Positions 1 to 6,401 are shown, numbered from the stretch's first letter. The stretch is DNA of 11,262 nucleotides from Candidatus Sigynarchaeota archaeon (GCA_030587525.1 JAUQYW010000624.1:1-11262), one strand, 5' to 3'. Translations and numbers: made by a program. Notes: a model not told the origin generated them from the letters alone.

Positions 1-219
1 AGCTCGATTGGATGAAATGGACCTAATATTGTAACCAGACTTACCATAAACGCTTTTTTGTTTAAAAATCCTCAATCGACGTCACCAATGCGAACGTGAA
101 ACCGAACGTGGTGAACGCATGCACGTGAGACGAGTAATGGACTTCGAGAAGCGGGCACGGGTGGCCGAGGCGTACGAGCATTATCTCCTCGTTCAGGAAG
201 GAATGCGTGACATGGTTCT
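1..219. other. Intergenic segment, no gene seen
   Basis: I see no convincing coding region here. On the minus strand, downstream of the membrane protein gene that ends at 220, there is an A/T-rich stretch at about 52-68 that reads as a T-tract and could end that transcript. The segment 90-160 has several short near-repeats of CGAACGTG and a GGGCACGG string that faintly resembles the dispersed repeat core found elsewhere in the window, but the match is too short to call a copy. Confidence 0.4.
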
Positions 220-819
220 TCATTGTTGCGAAGGGCTTGTTTTTTCTCCATTTTCATCAATATCCGGTACCTCGATATCTGATACCGGTACATTTCCCTT
301 GTCCCATTGTGCTAGCGAAGACTCGTAGACTTGCAGCATGCGATCGCTAACACTTTTTATGCTGGGAACGAGAGTGATGATTTCTTTGTACAAGTTGACC
401 ATATCCCCTCCATTTGAGGCGCCTCTAACCCGTAAAAATTCAACGTTTATGGGTTTCTTCCTTCCCTTGATCTTTAATTTCAAGCTATTTGGGACACCTT
501 TTCGCTCCTCGGTGAAATAGAGTTTCTCGAGCTCGTCAAATCGCCAAGAATACCGCCAAGCCCTCAAGGGTTCGGAGCGAGCCCCTTCCATGCTAATGGT
601 ATTGGTCTTCACGTCGATTAAAAAAGCCTTCTTGTACGGTTCAGTCAAGGACTTTAAATTGATTAACCCACAAATCCAGAACAAGACGCCCGGGACACTT
701 AATATAATCCTCATAAAGGGGGTGAAGCCGTAGATCCCAATAAAGAAAATCGCTGACCCGATAGACAAAAAAAGAATAATCTGAGCAAAGGATTTCCAAA
801 ACGGTAACTTGCGCTGCAT
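220..819 (-). CDS. Two-helix membrane protein, possible PH-like cytoplasmic domain
   Basis: Starting at the ATG at 819 the protein has 199 residues. Two hydrophobic helices lie at about residues 10-28 and 32-52 with a short loop between, so it is probably an inner-membrane hairpin. The rest (about 55-199) is soluble, with alternating strand-like segments (AFLIDVKTNTISMEG, LKLKIKGRKKPINVEFLRV) and a final helix. That pattern resembles bacterial PH-like domains fused to membrane hairpins; this is inference from pattern only. The frame stays open upstream to a TAA at 901-903, and a TTG at 882 would add 21 residues. I prefer the ATG because the helices then sit at the N terminus. No clear SD is visible. 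The C-terminal tail is acidic and polar. Function unknown. Confidence 0.7.
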   Translation of the reverse strand: MQRKLPFWKSFAQIILFLSIGSAIFFIGIYGFTPFMRIILSVPGVLFWICGLINLKSLTEPYKKAFLIDVKTNTISMEGARSEPLRAWRYSWRFDELEKLYFTEERKGVPNSLKLKIKGRKKPINVEFLRVRGASNGGDMVNLYKEIITLVPSIKSVSDRMLQVYESSLAQWDKGNVPVSDIEVPDIDENGEKTSPSQQ

Positions 820-1013
820 TTCTAACTCGAGGCGGATCTGGCCTTCTTTAATCGATTTTGTAAACAATATGCGTCCCCGCAATGCTATTGAAGATAATGA
901 TTAAAAAAGTTTAGCTTCCCCTCCTTTAGGCCCTTAACCATCACTACAAGGAGAGAATGGTGCTAAGATCGTGGATATTACATGATTCGCCGAAAATTGT
1001 TTTACGATGATCA

Positions 1014-1206
1014 TGGCACGCCCTAATAAACATTCCGCGGCCGCATGGAACCCTCTTCCAGCCTCTCCCGGCCGCGATTTGCAGTCTGATTAACTATATA
1101 CGAAGGTTACCCTTGAACGTAGTTTTGTTACGAACGGGCAGTGATGTCGTGGAAATACAAAATGGATCAAAAAAGGGCACGATCACGAGCTGGGATAGTT
1201 CCTTGT
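1014..1206 (-). repeat. Dispersed repeat copy R4 (with R5-like promoter-side half)
   Basis: Contains the family core as GGGCACGATCACGAG at 1175-1189, followed on the minus strand by a T6 tract. The flank ATGGATCAAAAAA matches copy R2 at about 5591. The block at 1058-1090 (CCAGCCTCTCC, GGCCGCGATTTGC, GTC.GAT) is nearly identical to 3545-3577 in copy R5. The copy starts about 20 bases past the LRR stop codon and ends near a minus-strand TGTTTATTAG TATA-like string at 1022-1031, so it fills the gap between the LRR gene and the next minus-strand gene. The hairpin half found in R1 and R3 is missing here. Confidence 0.7.
1022..1031 (-). promoter_or_regulatory. Putative BoxA followed by shared GGGCGTGCCA motif
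   Basis: The minus strand reads TGTTTATTAG and then GGCGTGCCA. The 14-base string TGGCACGCCCTAAT (plus strand, 1014-1027) occurs identically at 2775-2788, also next to a TATA-like string upstream of a minus-strand gene. The distance to the ATG at 819 is long (about 200 bases), so its use as that gene's promoter is uncertain. Confidence 0.35.
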
Positions 1207-1224
1207 TTGGTCAAATTATTCACC

Positions 1225-2753
1225 TTATTCTGGATCATAGGTTATCCGGCAACCATGCGCTTCGAGCTCCTTGAACCAGGTTTTAACCGCCAGTGGGAAA
1301 GCATCAAATTTATTTCCATTCAACTTTAGATCTCTCAGCCAAGCTAATGTCATTATCGATTTGGGAAGGGAAGTGAGTTGATTATCATTTAATAATAATT
1401 CATCGAGCTCTCTGAGGTTCCCAATCGACTCGGGGAGAGATGTGACCTGGCTATTTTCTAAAATTAGAGTCTTGAGCGATTTGAGATCCCCAATTGAGTT
1501 AGGTACCGATGATAACATCTTGCCACTAACCGAGAGTTTTGTAAGTGCTTTGAGATTGCCTATCGAATCGGGTAAAGAAACAAGCTTCTCACTGGATATC
1601 TGAAGATCCTTGAGCCATCTAAGTCTACCTATTGCATCCGGAAGGGTTGTTAATATGGTACCTCGTAGCCATAACTCTTTCAAGCAATAAAGATTTCCTA
1701 TTGCACTTGTTAGAGCTGAAAGAGGATTTCCTTCTAAATGCAATTGGTCAAGTTTCTCGAGCTTCCCTATTGTATCTGGGAGAGATGATAGTTGATTTTT
1801 TCCTAAATTTAGTTGACGGAGCGATTCTAACTCGCCAATCCAACCCGGAAGTAAGGAGAGCTTGTTATGGTCCAAATATAAGCCCGTGAGAGAACTGAGC
1901 TGGCTCATCGAATCTGGAAGAGAGGACAGCTGATTCCCTTGAAGCATTAAAGTCTTCAGAGCTTGGAGCCCATTTATTGACTGAGGGAGGGATTTCAATT
2001 GATTATATTCAAGCTCGAGAGATTGAAGCTTTTTTAAACTACCAATTGATTCGGGAAGAAATGATAACTTATTCATACATGTCAGTAACTCTATCAACGA
2101 TGACAATTCCCCTATCGATTCTGGAAGAGATGCGAGCATATTATTTTGTAATTTCAAAACTTTAAGGGATTTCAACTCACCAATTGAGTCGGGGAGAGAT
2201 GTAAGCTTATTATTTTCGAGAGAAAGGGTAGCGAGAGATTTTAATTGTCCAATTGATTCGGGAAGTGAGGAAATCCGGTTATTTGATAGAAATAACGTTT
2301 GTAATGAACCTAGCTTGCCTATCGACTCAGGAAGCGTGGTAAGAAGATGGGTATCTAGGTATAAGCTTGTAAGCGAATTGAGATTGCTAATTATATCCGG
2401 GAGAGAAGTCAATAAAGGAGGCGGTCCACCATAGTTCTCTTCTATGTTACTGTCTTCCTCGATTAGATATGCAAGATATTCCTGGTATAAGCTGAGCCTT
2501 GTCACGTGTCCATTGTTCACAGTGAAACCAAAAATTTTCGCTACAGAACAAGAGTTACCCTTTATGATTTTTTCATTCCATTCGATCTCGGTAACCAGCG
2601 GGATTCTCTCGCCAATCTGCTGTTCGAGAGATATCAGCACGTCAATCTCCTTGTCCGGTATCTTGACAAGGTTTTTAATTTCTGCTTTGCGTGCTTCTTG
2701 TTCTATTTTTCTCGTTTTAGTCTCCCCCTCTCCAAGGTATGCTCGTCGATCAT
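1225..2753 (-). CDS. Leucine-rich-repeat protein, 16 repeats; 5' end apparently frameshifted
   Basis: The unbroken frame from a GTG at 2640 gives 471 residues. After an N-terminal region with the motif FGFTVNNGHVTRLSLY come about 16 LRRs of exactly 23 residues, consensus LxSLPESIGxLxSLxxLxLxxN, and a capping segment ending in TYDPE. This is the plant-intracellular-Ras-group-like LRR type common in bacteria and Asgard archaea, a curved scaffold for protein binding. There is no signal peptide, so it is probably cytoplasmic. The frame continues upstream of the GTG with sensible helical sequence (IEQEARKAEIKNLVKIPDKE) but has no ATG before the stop at 2755-2757. An ATG at 2753 in the neighbouring frame (MIDEHTLERGRLKREK) runs into TAG at 2703-2705 right at an A5 run, where a one-base change would fuse the two. 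I give the extent from that ATG; the GTG at 2640 is the conservative start. Confidence 0.8.
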
Positions 2754-2774
2754 TTTATATTGGTAAAATAGCCG

Positions 2775-2797
2775 TGGCACGCCCTAATTTATAAGAT
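2775..2797 (-). promoter_or_regulatory. BoxA-like promoter of the LRR gene
   Basis: The minus strand reads CTTATAAATTAG followed by GGGCGTGCCA, overlapping the last codons and the TAG stop of the preceding minus-strand gene. The TATA string lies about 40 bases before the ATG at 2753, which would leave a leader of roughly 10-15 bases. The GGGCGTGCCA part is shared exactly with 1014-1023 and sits between BoxA and the expected start of transcription, a typical place for an archaeal repressor site. Confidence 0.45.
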
Positions 2798-3470
2798 CTT
2801 GACCAATTTTAACGAGAGAATCTATTTCATCGTCAATTGTAGGCGAGTCTGGTTCATCTTCAAAGATTTTCTGTGAGAGATCCTTCTTACATGCGTTGGG
2901 CTGGATCAGACCATCATCTCTGTAGATAAAAAAATGCGTGGCAAGCTTGTAGATGATATCCTCAACTAGGCTTGTTGAATGTGGATATTTATTTTCCCTC
3001 AATTTATCTTGTAATAATATTGCGAAGTTCTTGTCATCGGGGTATTCTACACATTCTTCCAGGATCTCGTTAGTGATTTTAATGATCGATATCCATTCTT
3101 CACGGGTGAATGCTGATGCCTTGATGATACTAATAAGCCAATCTAAGAATTGCGACACATCCCCAATAGCCCCCAGCTCAACTTCTCCTTGTAAACCACC
3201 TTTAAACCACACAATAACTTGCTTCACTCCGAGTAAATGGACAAGACTGTCCGTCACGTTACGAGAACATGAAAGTTGACTCTCGATGACCATCTCGTAA
3301 AATCTCGATTCTAGCTTGCTTAATTCAAGCCTATTTTCATTTTCCTGGAAGATTTGAACTAGCAATTGGATCATTTTATCAAGGTTGTTACGGGACAGTT
3401 CTGTCAGCGAAATGATTGCAGGGGTTCTGGTCGCCGATTTCGTTGCTGGTGTGGGGGGTTTTTTTGCCAT
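2784..3470 (-). CDS. Unknown alpha-helical protein, 228 residues
   Basis: ATG at 3470, TAG at 2784. The first 20 residues are a low-complexity Lys/Pro/Thr/Ala stretch, probably disordered. The remainder is rich in amphipathic helices (LDKMIQLLVQIFQENENRL, FLDWLISIIKASAF, EEWISIIKITNEILEE). The C-terminal 30 residues are acidic (FEDEPDSPTIDDEID). I see no signal peptide, membrane helix or catalytic motif and do not recognise the family. It lies directly upstream of the LRR gene on the same strand, about 30 bases from the proposed LRR ATG, so the two may be co-transcribed even though the LRR gene seems to have its own TATA box. The upstream region is repeat copy R5, with a TATA-like TTTTTATG inside an inverted repeat. 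Confidence 0.75.
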   Translation of the reverse strand: MAKKPPTPATKSATRTPAIISLTELSRNNLDKMIQLLVQIFQENENRLELSKLESRFYEMVIESQLSCSRNVTDSLVHLLGVKQVIVWFKGGLQGEVELGAIGDVSQFLDWLISIIKASAFTREEWISIIKITNEILEECVEYPDDKNFAILLQDKLRENKYPHSTSLVEDIIYKLATHFFIYRDDGLIQPNACKKDLSQKIFEDEPDSPTIDDEIDSLVKIGQDLIN

Positions 3471-3496
3471 GATGCTCGCCGTTCTCTGCCTATTTC

Positions 3497-3700
3497 ATCG
3501 AAACACGAGCATAAAAAGGTTTCGGGGCAGCACGGAACGCTCCGCCAGCCTCTCCAGGCCGCGATTTGCTGTCCGATGCACCACGTACGAAGATTCCTAT
3601 CGATCGAAGCTATCTTCCGACCGGCGCGGCGAACGATGGAAACGTGAAGTGAACGGAAAAGAAGGGGCACGAGCACGCGAGGTATTGTTCCTTTACGCCA
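3497..3700 (-). repeat. Dispersed repeat copy R5
   Basis: The core GGGCACGAGCACGCG is at 3665-3679. On the minus strand it is preceded by GTTGCTTGGCGTA, the counterpart of GTTGGTTGGCGTC in R1-R3, and followed by CTTCTTTTCC. The rest, including 3545-3577, aligns with R4 at 1058-1090 and continues to the TATA-like string of the gene that starts at 3470. R5 thus links the R1-R3 type of sequence with the R4 type and shows they are one family. Confidence 0.7.
3499..3524 (-). promoter_or_regulatory. BoxA-like element inside a perfect 6-bp inverted repeat
   Basis: CGAAAC at 3499-3504 and GTTTCG at 3519-3524 form perfect inverted arms around the minus-strand TATA-like string TTTTTATG. The element is about 40 bases upstream of the ATG at 3470, a plausible promoter distance with a short leader. 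A dyad spanning BoxA would suit a dimeric repressor that blocks TBP. This is inference from position and symmetry. Confidence 0.4.
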
Positions 3701-3828
3701 AGCAACGGTTGTCGATAGTGCCCAATGACGAAATGAATTTGGCTTTTGAAAATCAATATTTTGAATCAGGCTGCCCATGGATAAAACTTCAAATAGGTGA
3801 ATTATTTTCAACATTGTAGTGAGAAATA

Positions 3829-4194
3829 ATGTCCGAATCAATGATAGATGTGATCGTTGGAACAGTTCTTGGATCTGTGCTGACTGAAGTACTCAATCTC
3901 TTGCATGAAAAAAGGAGCAAACATCCGTTCGAGATACGATGGAGGAGTTTTAGAAAAATTGTTAGAAAAGATCCGGAACACAAGGCAATTCAATTCGGGT
4001 TTCGAGACTCAACGCTCATATTCATCGAATGTGATAAAAAGAAGTATAAAGAAAAAATCAACGAATCAAGTGGTTCTTTCAAGGTTTTAGACCCATCCGA
4101 AGTGAAATTTGATAAGATCGGGGTTTTTACAGGAGCCTCGTTTGATACCTTCGACAGGATCGTGCCGTTTCATATTCGTGAATTTAGCGAATGA
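3829..4194 (+). CDS. Small protein of unknown function with N-terminal hydrophobic helix
   Basis: The product has 121 residues from the ATG at 3829. Residues 5-24 (MIDVIVGTVLGSVLTEVLNL) form one hydrophobic helix that could be a membrane anchor. It is followed by a basic stretch (HEKRSKHPFEIRWRSFRKIVRK) and a strand-rich C-terminal part (GFRDSTLIFIECDKKKYKE, FKVLDPSEVKFDKIGVF). No SD is visible. An A/T-rich AATTATTTTC at about 3801-3810 lies near the distance expected for a leaderless BoxA promoter, but it is a weak match. It is the only plus-strand gene in the left half and is flanked by repeat DNA on its left. I do not recognise the family. Confidence 0.6.
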   Translation: MSESMIDVIVGTVLGSVLTEVLNLLHEKRSKHPFEIRWRSFRKIVRKDPEHKAIQFGFRDSTLIFIECDKKKYKEKINESSGSFKVLDPSEVKFDKIGVFTGASFDTFDRIVPFHIREFSE

Positions 4195-4344
4195 TCCCGA
4201 TACCTTGATGGATGGATATTGGGAATGATACCTAAGATATCGTATCGATGGTTATCGAGGGCTCGATGCTTTTTCCGAGTGGACGACGCGATGTTGCATC
4301 GGACGACGCTGGATCCGGCGCGGGATTTTGCATCCTGATGCGAT

Positions 4345-4368
4345 GAAAATAAATAAAAAGAAAAGAAA
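4345..4368 (-). terminator. T-rich terminator after the 56-residue gene
   Basis: Ten to thirty bases past the TAA at 4379-4381 the minus strand carries several T-runs (GTTTTCTTTTCTTTTTATTT), typical of archaeal transcript ends. There is no need for a hairpin, and none is obvious. Confidence 0.5.
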
Positions 4369-4378
4369 ACATATTTTT

Positions 4379-4549
4379 TTACTCGATGTCGCACGAGGCC
4401 TCTTTCAAGAGCCGGGGAAGGATGCAAGGCGAGATGCTTAAGCTTTGCGCCGAAGGGATGTTCACTGGAGGCATGTATGGGCACCACGACTCCCATTTCG
4501 AGGCAAGCTCGCAGATATGCTTCTTTGCATCGTTGATGACATTTTCCAT
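4379..4549 (-). CDS. 56-residue hypothetical protein with own promoter and SD
   Basis: A short ORF supported by signals rather than homology. A TTTATAAA BoxA lies at 4597-4604, an SD reading GGGGGTGAT on the minus strand at 4555-4563 (close to the extended AGGAGGTGAT form), ATG at 4549, TAA at 4379, and a T-rich terminator after it. The product begins MENVINDAKKHICELASKW and contains three cysteines (residues about 13, 23 and 42) and several prolines; the N-terminal third looks helical. No signal peptide or membrane helix. Its promoter lies directly after the T-tract of repeat copy R1. Function unknown. Confidence 0.5.
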   Translation of the reverse strand: MENVINDAKKHICELASKWESWCPYMPPVNIPSAQSLSISPCILPRLLKEASCDIE

Positions 4550-4596
4550 TGTTTATCACCCCCATTCATTGGGTGATGCCCGATGATAAAAAAGAG

Positions 4597-4604
4597 TTTA
4601 TAAA
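4597..4604 (-). promoter_or_regulatory. BoxA (TTTATAAA) of the 56-residue gene
   Basis: A strong TATA-box match about 48 bases upstream of the ATG at 4549. Start of transcription is expected near 4574, giving a leader of about 25 bases that includes the GGGGGTGAT SD. It comes immediately after the hairpin plus T6 at 4615-4633, so the neighbouring upstream transcript would end before this promoter. Confidence 0.6.
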
Positions 4605-4614
4605 TGTAATGCCG

Positions 4615-4633
4615 AAAAAACTCGCGGACGAGT
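4615..4633 (-). terminator. Hairpin plus T6 terminator at the end of repeat R1
   Basis: The minus strand reads ACTCG, loop TCCG, CGAGT, then TTTTTT. A five-base-pair stem directly followed by a T-run is a clear intrinsic-type terminator for something transcribed leftward through repeat R1. In the other repeat copies a T-run follows the core directly. Confidence 0.6.
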
Positions 4634-4826
4634 AATACATCCGGGCACGAGCACGCGCTGTGTTTGATTCCGACGCCAACCAACATTTTTCTTTTTATTC
4701 GCCAATCCAGCAGAGCATTGATACCTGGCCTCGTGGCAGTTTCCCGCACGCGGCAGAACCCGGCGGACATGAAAGCAATACCATGAAACAAGAAAAGTAA
4801 AGATGGGGGGCGGTTGCCCGCCCCCC
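4615..4826 (-). repeat. Dispersed repeat copy R1 (full type)
   Basis: Core GGGCACGAGCACGCG at 4643-4657, block CGACGCCAACCAACATTTTT at 4671-4690, block GAGCATTGATACCTGG at 4713-4728, and a TGAAAGCA.TACCATG.AA segment near 4770-4795. A perfect nine-base-pair hairpin lies at 4805-4826. On the minus strand this reads hairpin with a GCAA loop, then the blocks, the core and a terminator. R3 has the same order. Frames between conserved peptides shift from copy to copy, so it is not protein-coding. Confidence 0.8.
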
Positions 4827-4834
4827 GGCACCCT

Positions 4835-4927
4835 AGGAGGTGATCCAGCTGCATGTCTTATGAATATATTATTGTCGTTATTCACGGTTTCGAAATTGCT
4901 ATACTAAAACGGGATAATCTGTTATGA
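4835..4927 (+). CDS. Possible 24-residue peptide behind a perfect extended SD
   Basis: AGGAGGTGATCC at 4835-4846 is fully complementary to the 3' end of archaeal 16S rRNA (GGATCACCTCCT). It stands six bases before an ATG at 4853 that opens 24 codons (MSYEYIIVVIHG...KRDNLL, stop 4925-4927). The product is hydrophobic in the middle. No promoter is evident just upstream; the nine-base-pair hairpin of repeat R1 ends nine bases before the SD. The identity with 16S continues a little past the SD (AGCTGCA against AGCCGCA), so this could instead be a copied 16S 3' tail on the minus strand. Either reading is possible. Confidence 0.3.
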
Positions 4928-5422
4928 ACTGACGTGGGATTTATATGCGCCCGTCGCGATCTTCGAAATGACCAGTTAATTTTGGTGAATCATTACGGGA
5001 CAATTTCCACGCATCCCGTTCCCGCGGCGCGACGATCGACGCGGCGACGCTCCAAGACTAGATACTAACATGTTCTTCGATTTTCCCGCAGATAGTGTCA
5101 TGCCCCGCTCGCTACAGTACCCGGTTGCCCGGGCGAACGGGGCTACCGTTTCATATTTCAGTCCTAGAACGGATCGGGTGACCGCTAAGCACCTCGTCAT
5201 CACGCAGTAGGTTCACGTCAAGTTAGAAATCATTAAAATCATTGACCGGATTCCAATTACGGCCTACTTTTCTCGACAATCCTTAAATAAGTTGGATGAA
5301 AAGAGAGGATTGTGCATCATCATGATTCACAGGCTGAGATACTAGCCAATTGTTGGGAACATAGCATCCACCTGTGGTAGTGACCAATGATGCCACCAGG
5401 CGACCAGCTACCACCATATGAT
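4928..5422. other. About 500 bases without a convincing gene; GC-rich structured core
   Basis: A good BoxA (TTTATATG, plus strand, 4940-4947) predicts a rightward transcript from about 4970, but no ORF of note follows. Between about 5000 and 5200 the DNA is GC-rich and full of inverted repeats: ACGGGA/TCCCGT at about 5003-5030, and GCCCCG with CGGGGC enclosing CCCGG-TTGC-CCGGG at about 5102-5147 (a GCAA loop on the minus strand). A minus-strand TATA-like ACTTATTTAAGG lies at 5283-5294. This may be an untranslated RNA. I looked for SRP RNA, RNase P RNA and 5S rRNA signatures and did not find them. Confidence 0.35.
4940..4947 (+). promoter_or_regulatory. BoxA-like element with no obvious gene
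   Basis: TTTATATG is identical to the BoxA proposed for the ATPase gene at 9264-9271. Transcription would start near 4970 and enter the GC-rich, hairpin-rich stretch described at 4928-5422. Confidence 0.4.
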
Positions 5423-5494
5423 GCCAGCGTGGTGCAACGGTGAACAATTTTGCTTGTCGGGCAGAGGATCCGGGTTCAACTCCCGGCGCTGGCG
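5423..5494 (+). tRNA. tRNA-Asp (anticodon GTC)
   Basis: The acceptor stem GCCAGCG/CGCTGGC (5423-5429, 5487-5493) is fully paired. The T-arm CCGGG-TTCAACT-CCCGG is canonical. The D-loop holds the GG pair at 5439-5440. The anticodon arm TTTGC-TTGTCGG-GCAGA places T33 and GTC at 5455-5457, so it reads Asp codons. G at 5494 is the discriminator, the base expected for tRNA-Asp. No intron; CCA is not encoded. Weak points: the anticodon stem contains G-U pairs, the D-stem is imperfect (a G-A opposition), and I see no BoxA at the usual distance upstream. T-runs at 5496-5500 and 5526-5532 could end the transcript. Confidence 0.75.
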
Positions 5495-5578
5495 ATTTTT
5501 CATATAATGGACGACGGGGCGCTGGCTTTTTTTCCTATTCTTATAATACCTGTCGTCACCGACGGGCACGTGATGTAC

Positions 5579-5771
5579 CAGAAATAGCAAATGGATCAAA
5601 AAAGAGGGCACGAGCACGCGACTATTTTTTCGATTTCGACGCCAACCAACATTTTCAATATTCAAGCCAATCCATCCGAGCATTGATACCTGGTCTTGTT
5701 GCGAGATTCCCGCTCGCCATAGAAGTGGATAACAATTGTCGTCAGTTCACGGGCTTTTTACAGGCCCCGTG
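5579..5771 (-). repeat. Dispersed repeat copy R2
   Basis: Core GGGCACGAGCACGCG at 5606-5620, block CGACGCCAACCAACATTT at 5638-5655, and GAGCATTGATACCTGGTC at 5678-5695. On the minus strand the core is followed by TCTTTTTTGATCC. The upstream end lacks the TGAAAGCA segment of R1 and R3, but a hairpin (CACGGG at 5748-5753, CCCGTG at 5766-5771) sits in the matching place and overlaps the stop codon of the HEPN-like gene. Confidence 0.75.
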
Positions 5772-6043
5772 GCGAACAGGAAGGGCTTGAGCACGCGTGT
5801 CCATGCATCGACAAATTTCGTGAAGCTGGCCTCGGTCGTCGCGAGCGGGGCGGGCCGGTCGTGATGGCTGGCAATATCCTTGTCGGGAATGCCCTTGCCA
5901 TGGAGGAAAGCATCGAGCGCGTGGAGCGCTGCATAAAACAAGACCGTGATTGCCCAATCACGATGCGCCGACTTGATATCGACGAGGGCGCGGAATAATT
6001 GCTCGTTCGTCGTGCTGCGCACGAGATGCGCATCGCGGTTCAC
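5747..6043 (-). CDS. HEPN-like small protein, second gene of a pair
   Basis: A GTG start at 6041-6043 overlaps the TGA of the upstream gene (GTGA), so translation is probably coupled. The 98-residue product has the signature HRDWAITVLFYAALHALDAFL near residues 27-47, then HHDRPAPL near 60-67. This matches the DWA...FYAALH...SHxxR pattern of small HEPN-superfamily proteins, helical and often RNA-directed toxins or accessory subunits. The classical R-x4-H RNase motif is not present. The C terminus (FLFATGPVKSP) ends where repeat R2 begins, and the last helix expected for the family looks short, so it may be truncated. Cytoplasmic. The HEPN assignment is inference from motif pattern. Confidence 0.65.
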   Translation of the reverse strand: MNRDAHLVRSTTNEQLFRALVDIKSAHRDWAITVLFYAALHALDAFLHGKGIPDKDIASHHDRPAPLATTEASFTKFVDAWTRVLKPFLFATGPVKSP

Positions 6044-6369
6044 GCTGATGCATCACCACGAGCCAGCGGCACGTCCGCGTGGTCTGCGCCCGCGATGTCA
6101 TCGTGCGCGGGAAACGTGCTGGTCTGCAAGACGTTGAAATCGAATCGCCATGCCGGGAACGCGCCGAGGATGTCCCAGGTGAGCTCAGCCACGGCTTGCA
6201 TCGTGTCGAAGCCATCGTCGTCGGTGCCGAACCACCGGTCGTAACAATCATGCCGGGAAAAAACGACGAGCCGACGCAGGCCGGGAACCGCTGCTGGAGC
6301 GTGTTCCGCGAGAAACTCGACCAGTGGCTCGATGCCCTTGATGGTCTTGCTACAAGCATCCCAGTGCAT
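6040..6369 (-). CDS. Small protein, possible MNT-like partner of the HEPN protein
   Basis: 109 residues from the ATG at 6369, preceded by an SD (GAGGGG, seven bases upstream). Central sequence: a beta-strand LRRLVVFSRHD, then DRWFGTDDDGFDTMQAVAELTWDIL, then FPAWRFDFNVLQ, predicted alpha/beta. The acidic triad DDD after a strand, and the strand-like RFDFNVL, recall a degenerate minimal nucleotidyltransferase, the usual partner of HEPN proteins. However the diagnostic GS-x(10)-DxD pattern is not intact, so this is inference mostly from context. It is transcribed leftward out of repeat copy R3, and its stop overlaps the start of the HEPN-like gene. Confidence 0.6.
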   Translation of the reverse strand: MHWDACSKTIKGIEPLVEFLAEHAPAAVPGLRRLVVFSRHDCYDRWFGTDDDGFDTMQAVAELTWDILGAFPAWRFDFNVLQTSTFPAHDDIAGADHADVPLARGDASA

Positions 6370-6401
6370 GATTTCCCCTCGATTAATGCTATATTAAGCA
6401 A

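Noticed and set aside
1225..2640. 69-base periodic DNA as a possible CRISPR or satellite array
   Set aside because: The period is that of the 23-residue LRR codons in one open frame; units vary freely at the DNA level.
3385..3841. Overlapping ORFs on both strands (3385-3819 plus, 3404-3841 minus)
   Set aside because: They lie across repeat R5 and the start of the gene at 3470, show no domain or start signals, and look like chance open frames.
5160..5203. C/D-box-like pair on the minus strand (GTGATGA ... CTGA)
   Set aside because: There is no D'/C' pair between them and no terminal stem. A match this short is expected by chance in a window this size.
4970..5270. SRP RNA or RNase P RNA in the GC-rich gap
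   Set aside because: The conserved SRP helix 8 (GGAAG/AGCAG) and RNase P GAGGAAAGTC signatures are absent on both strands.
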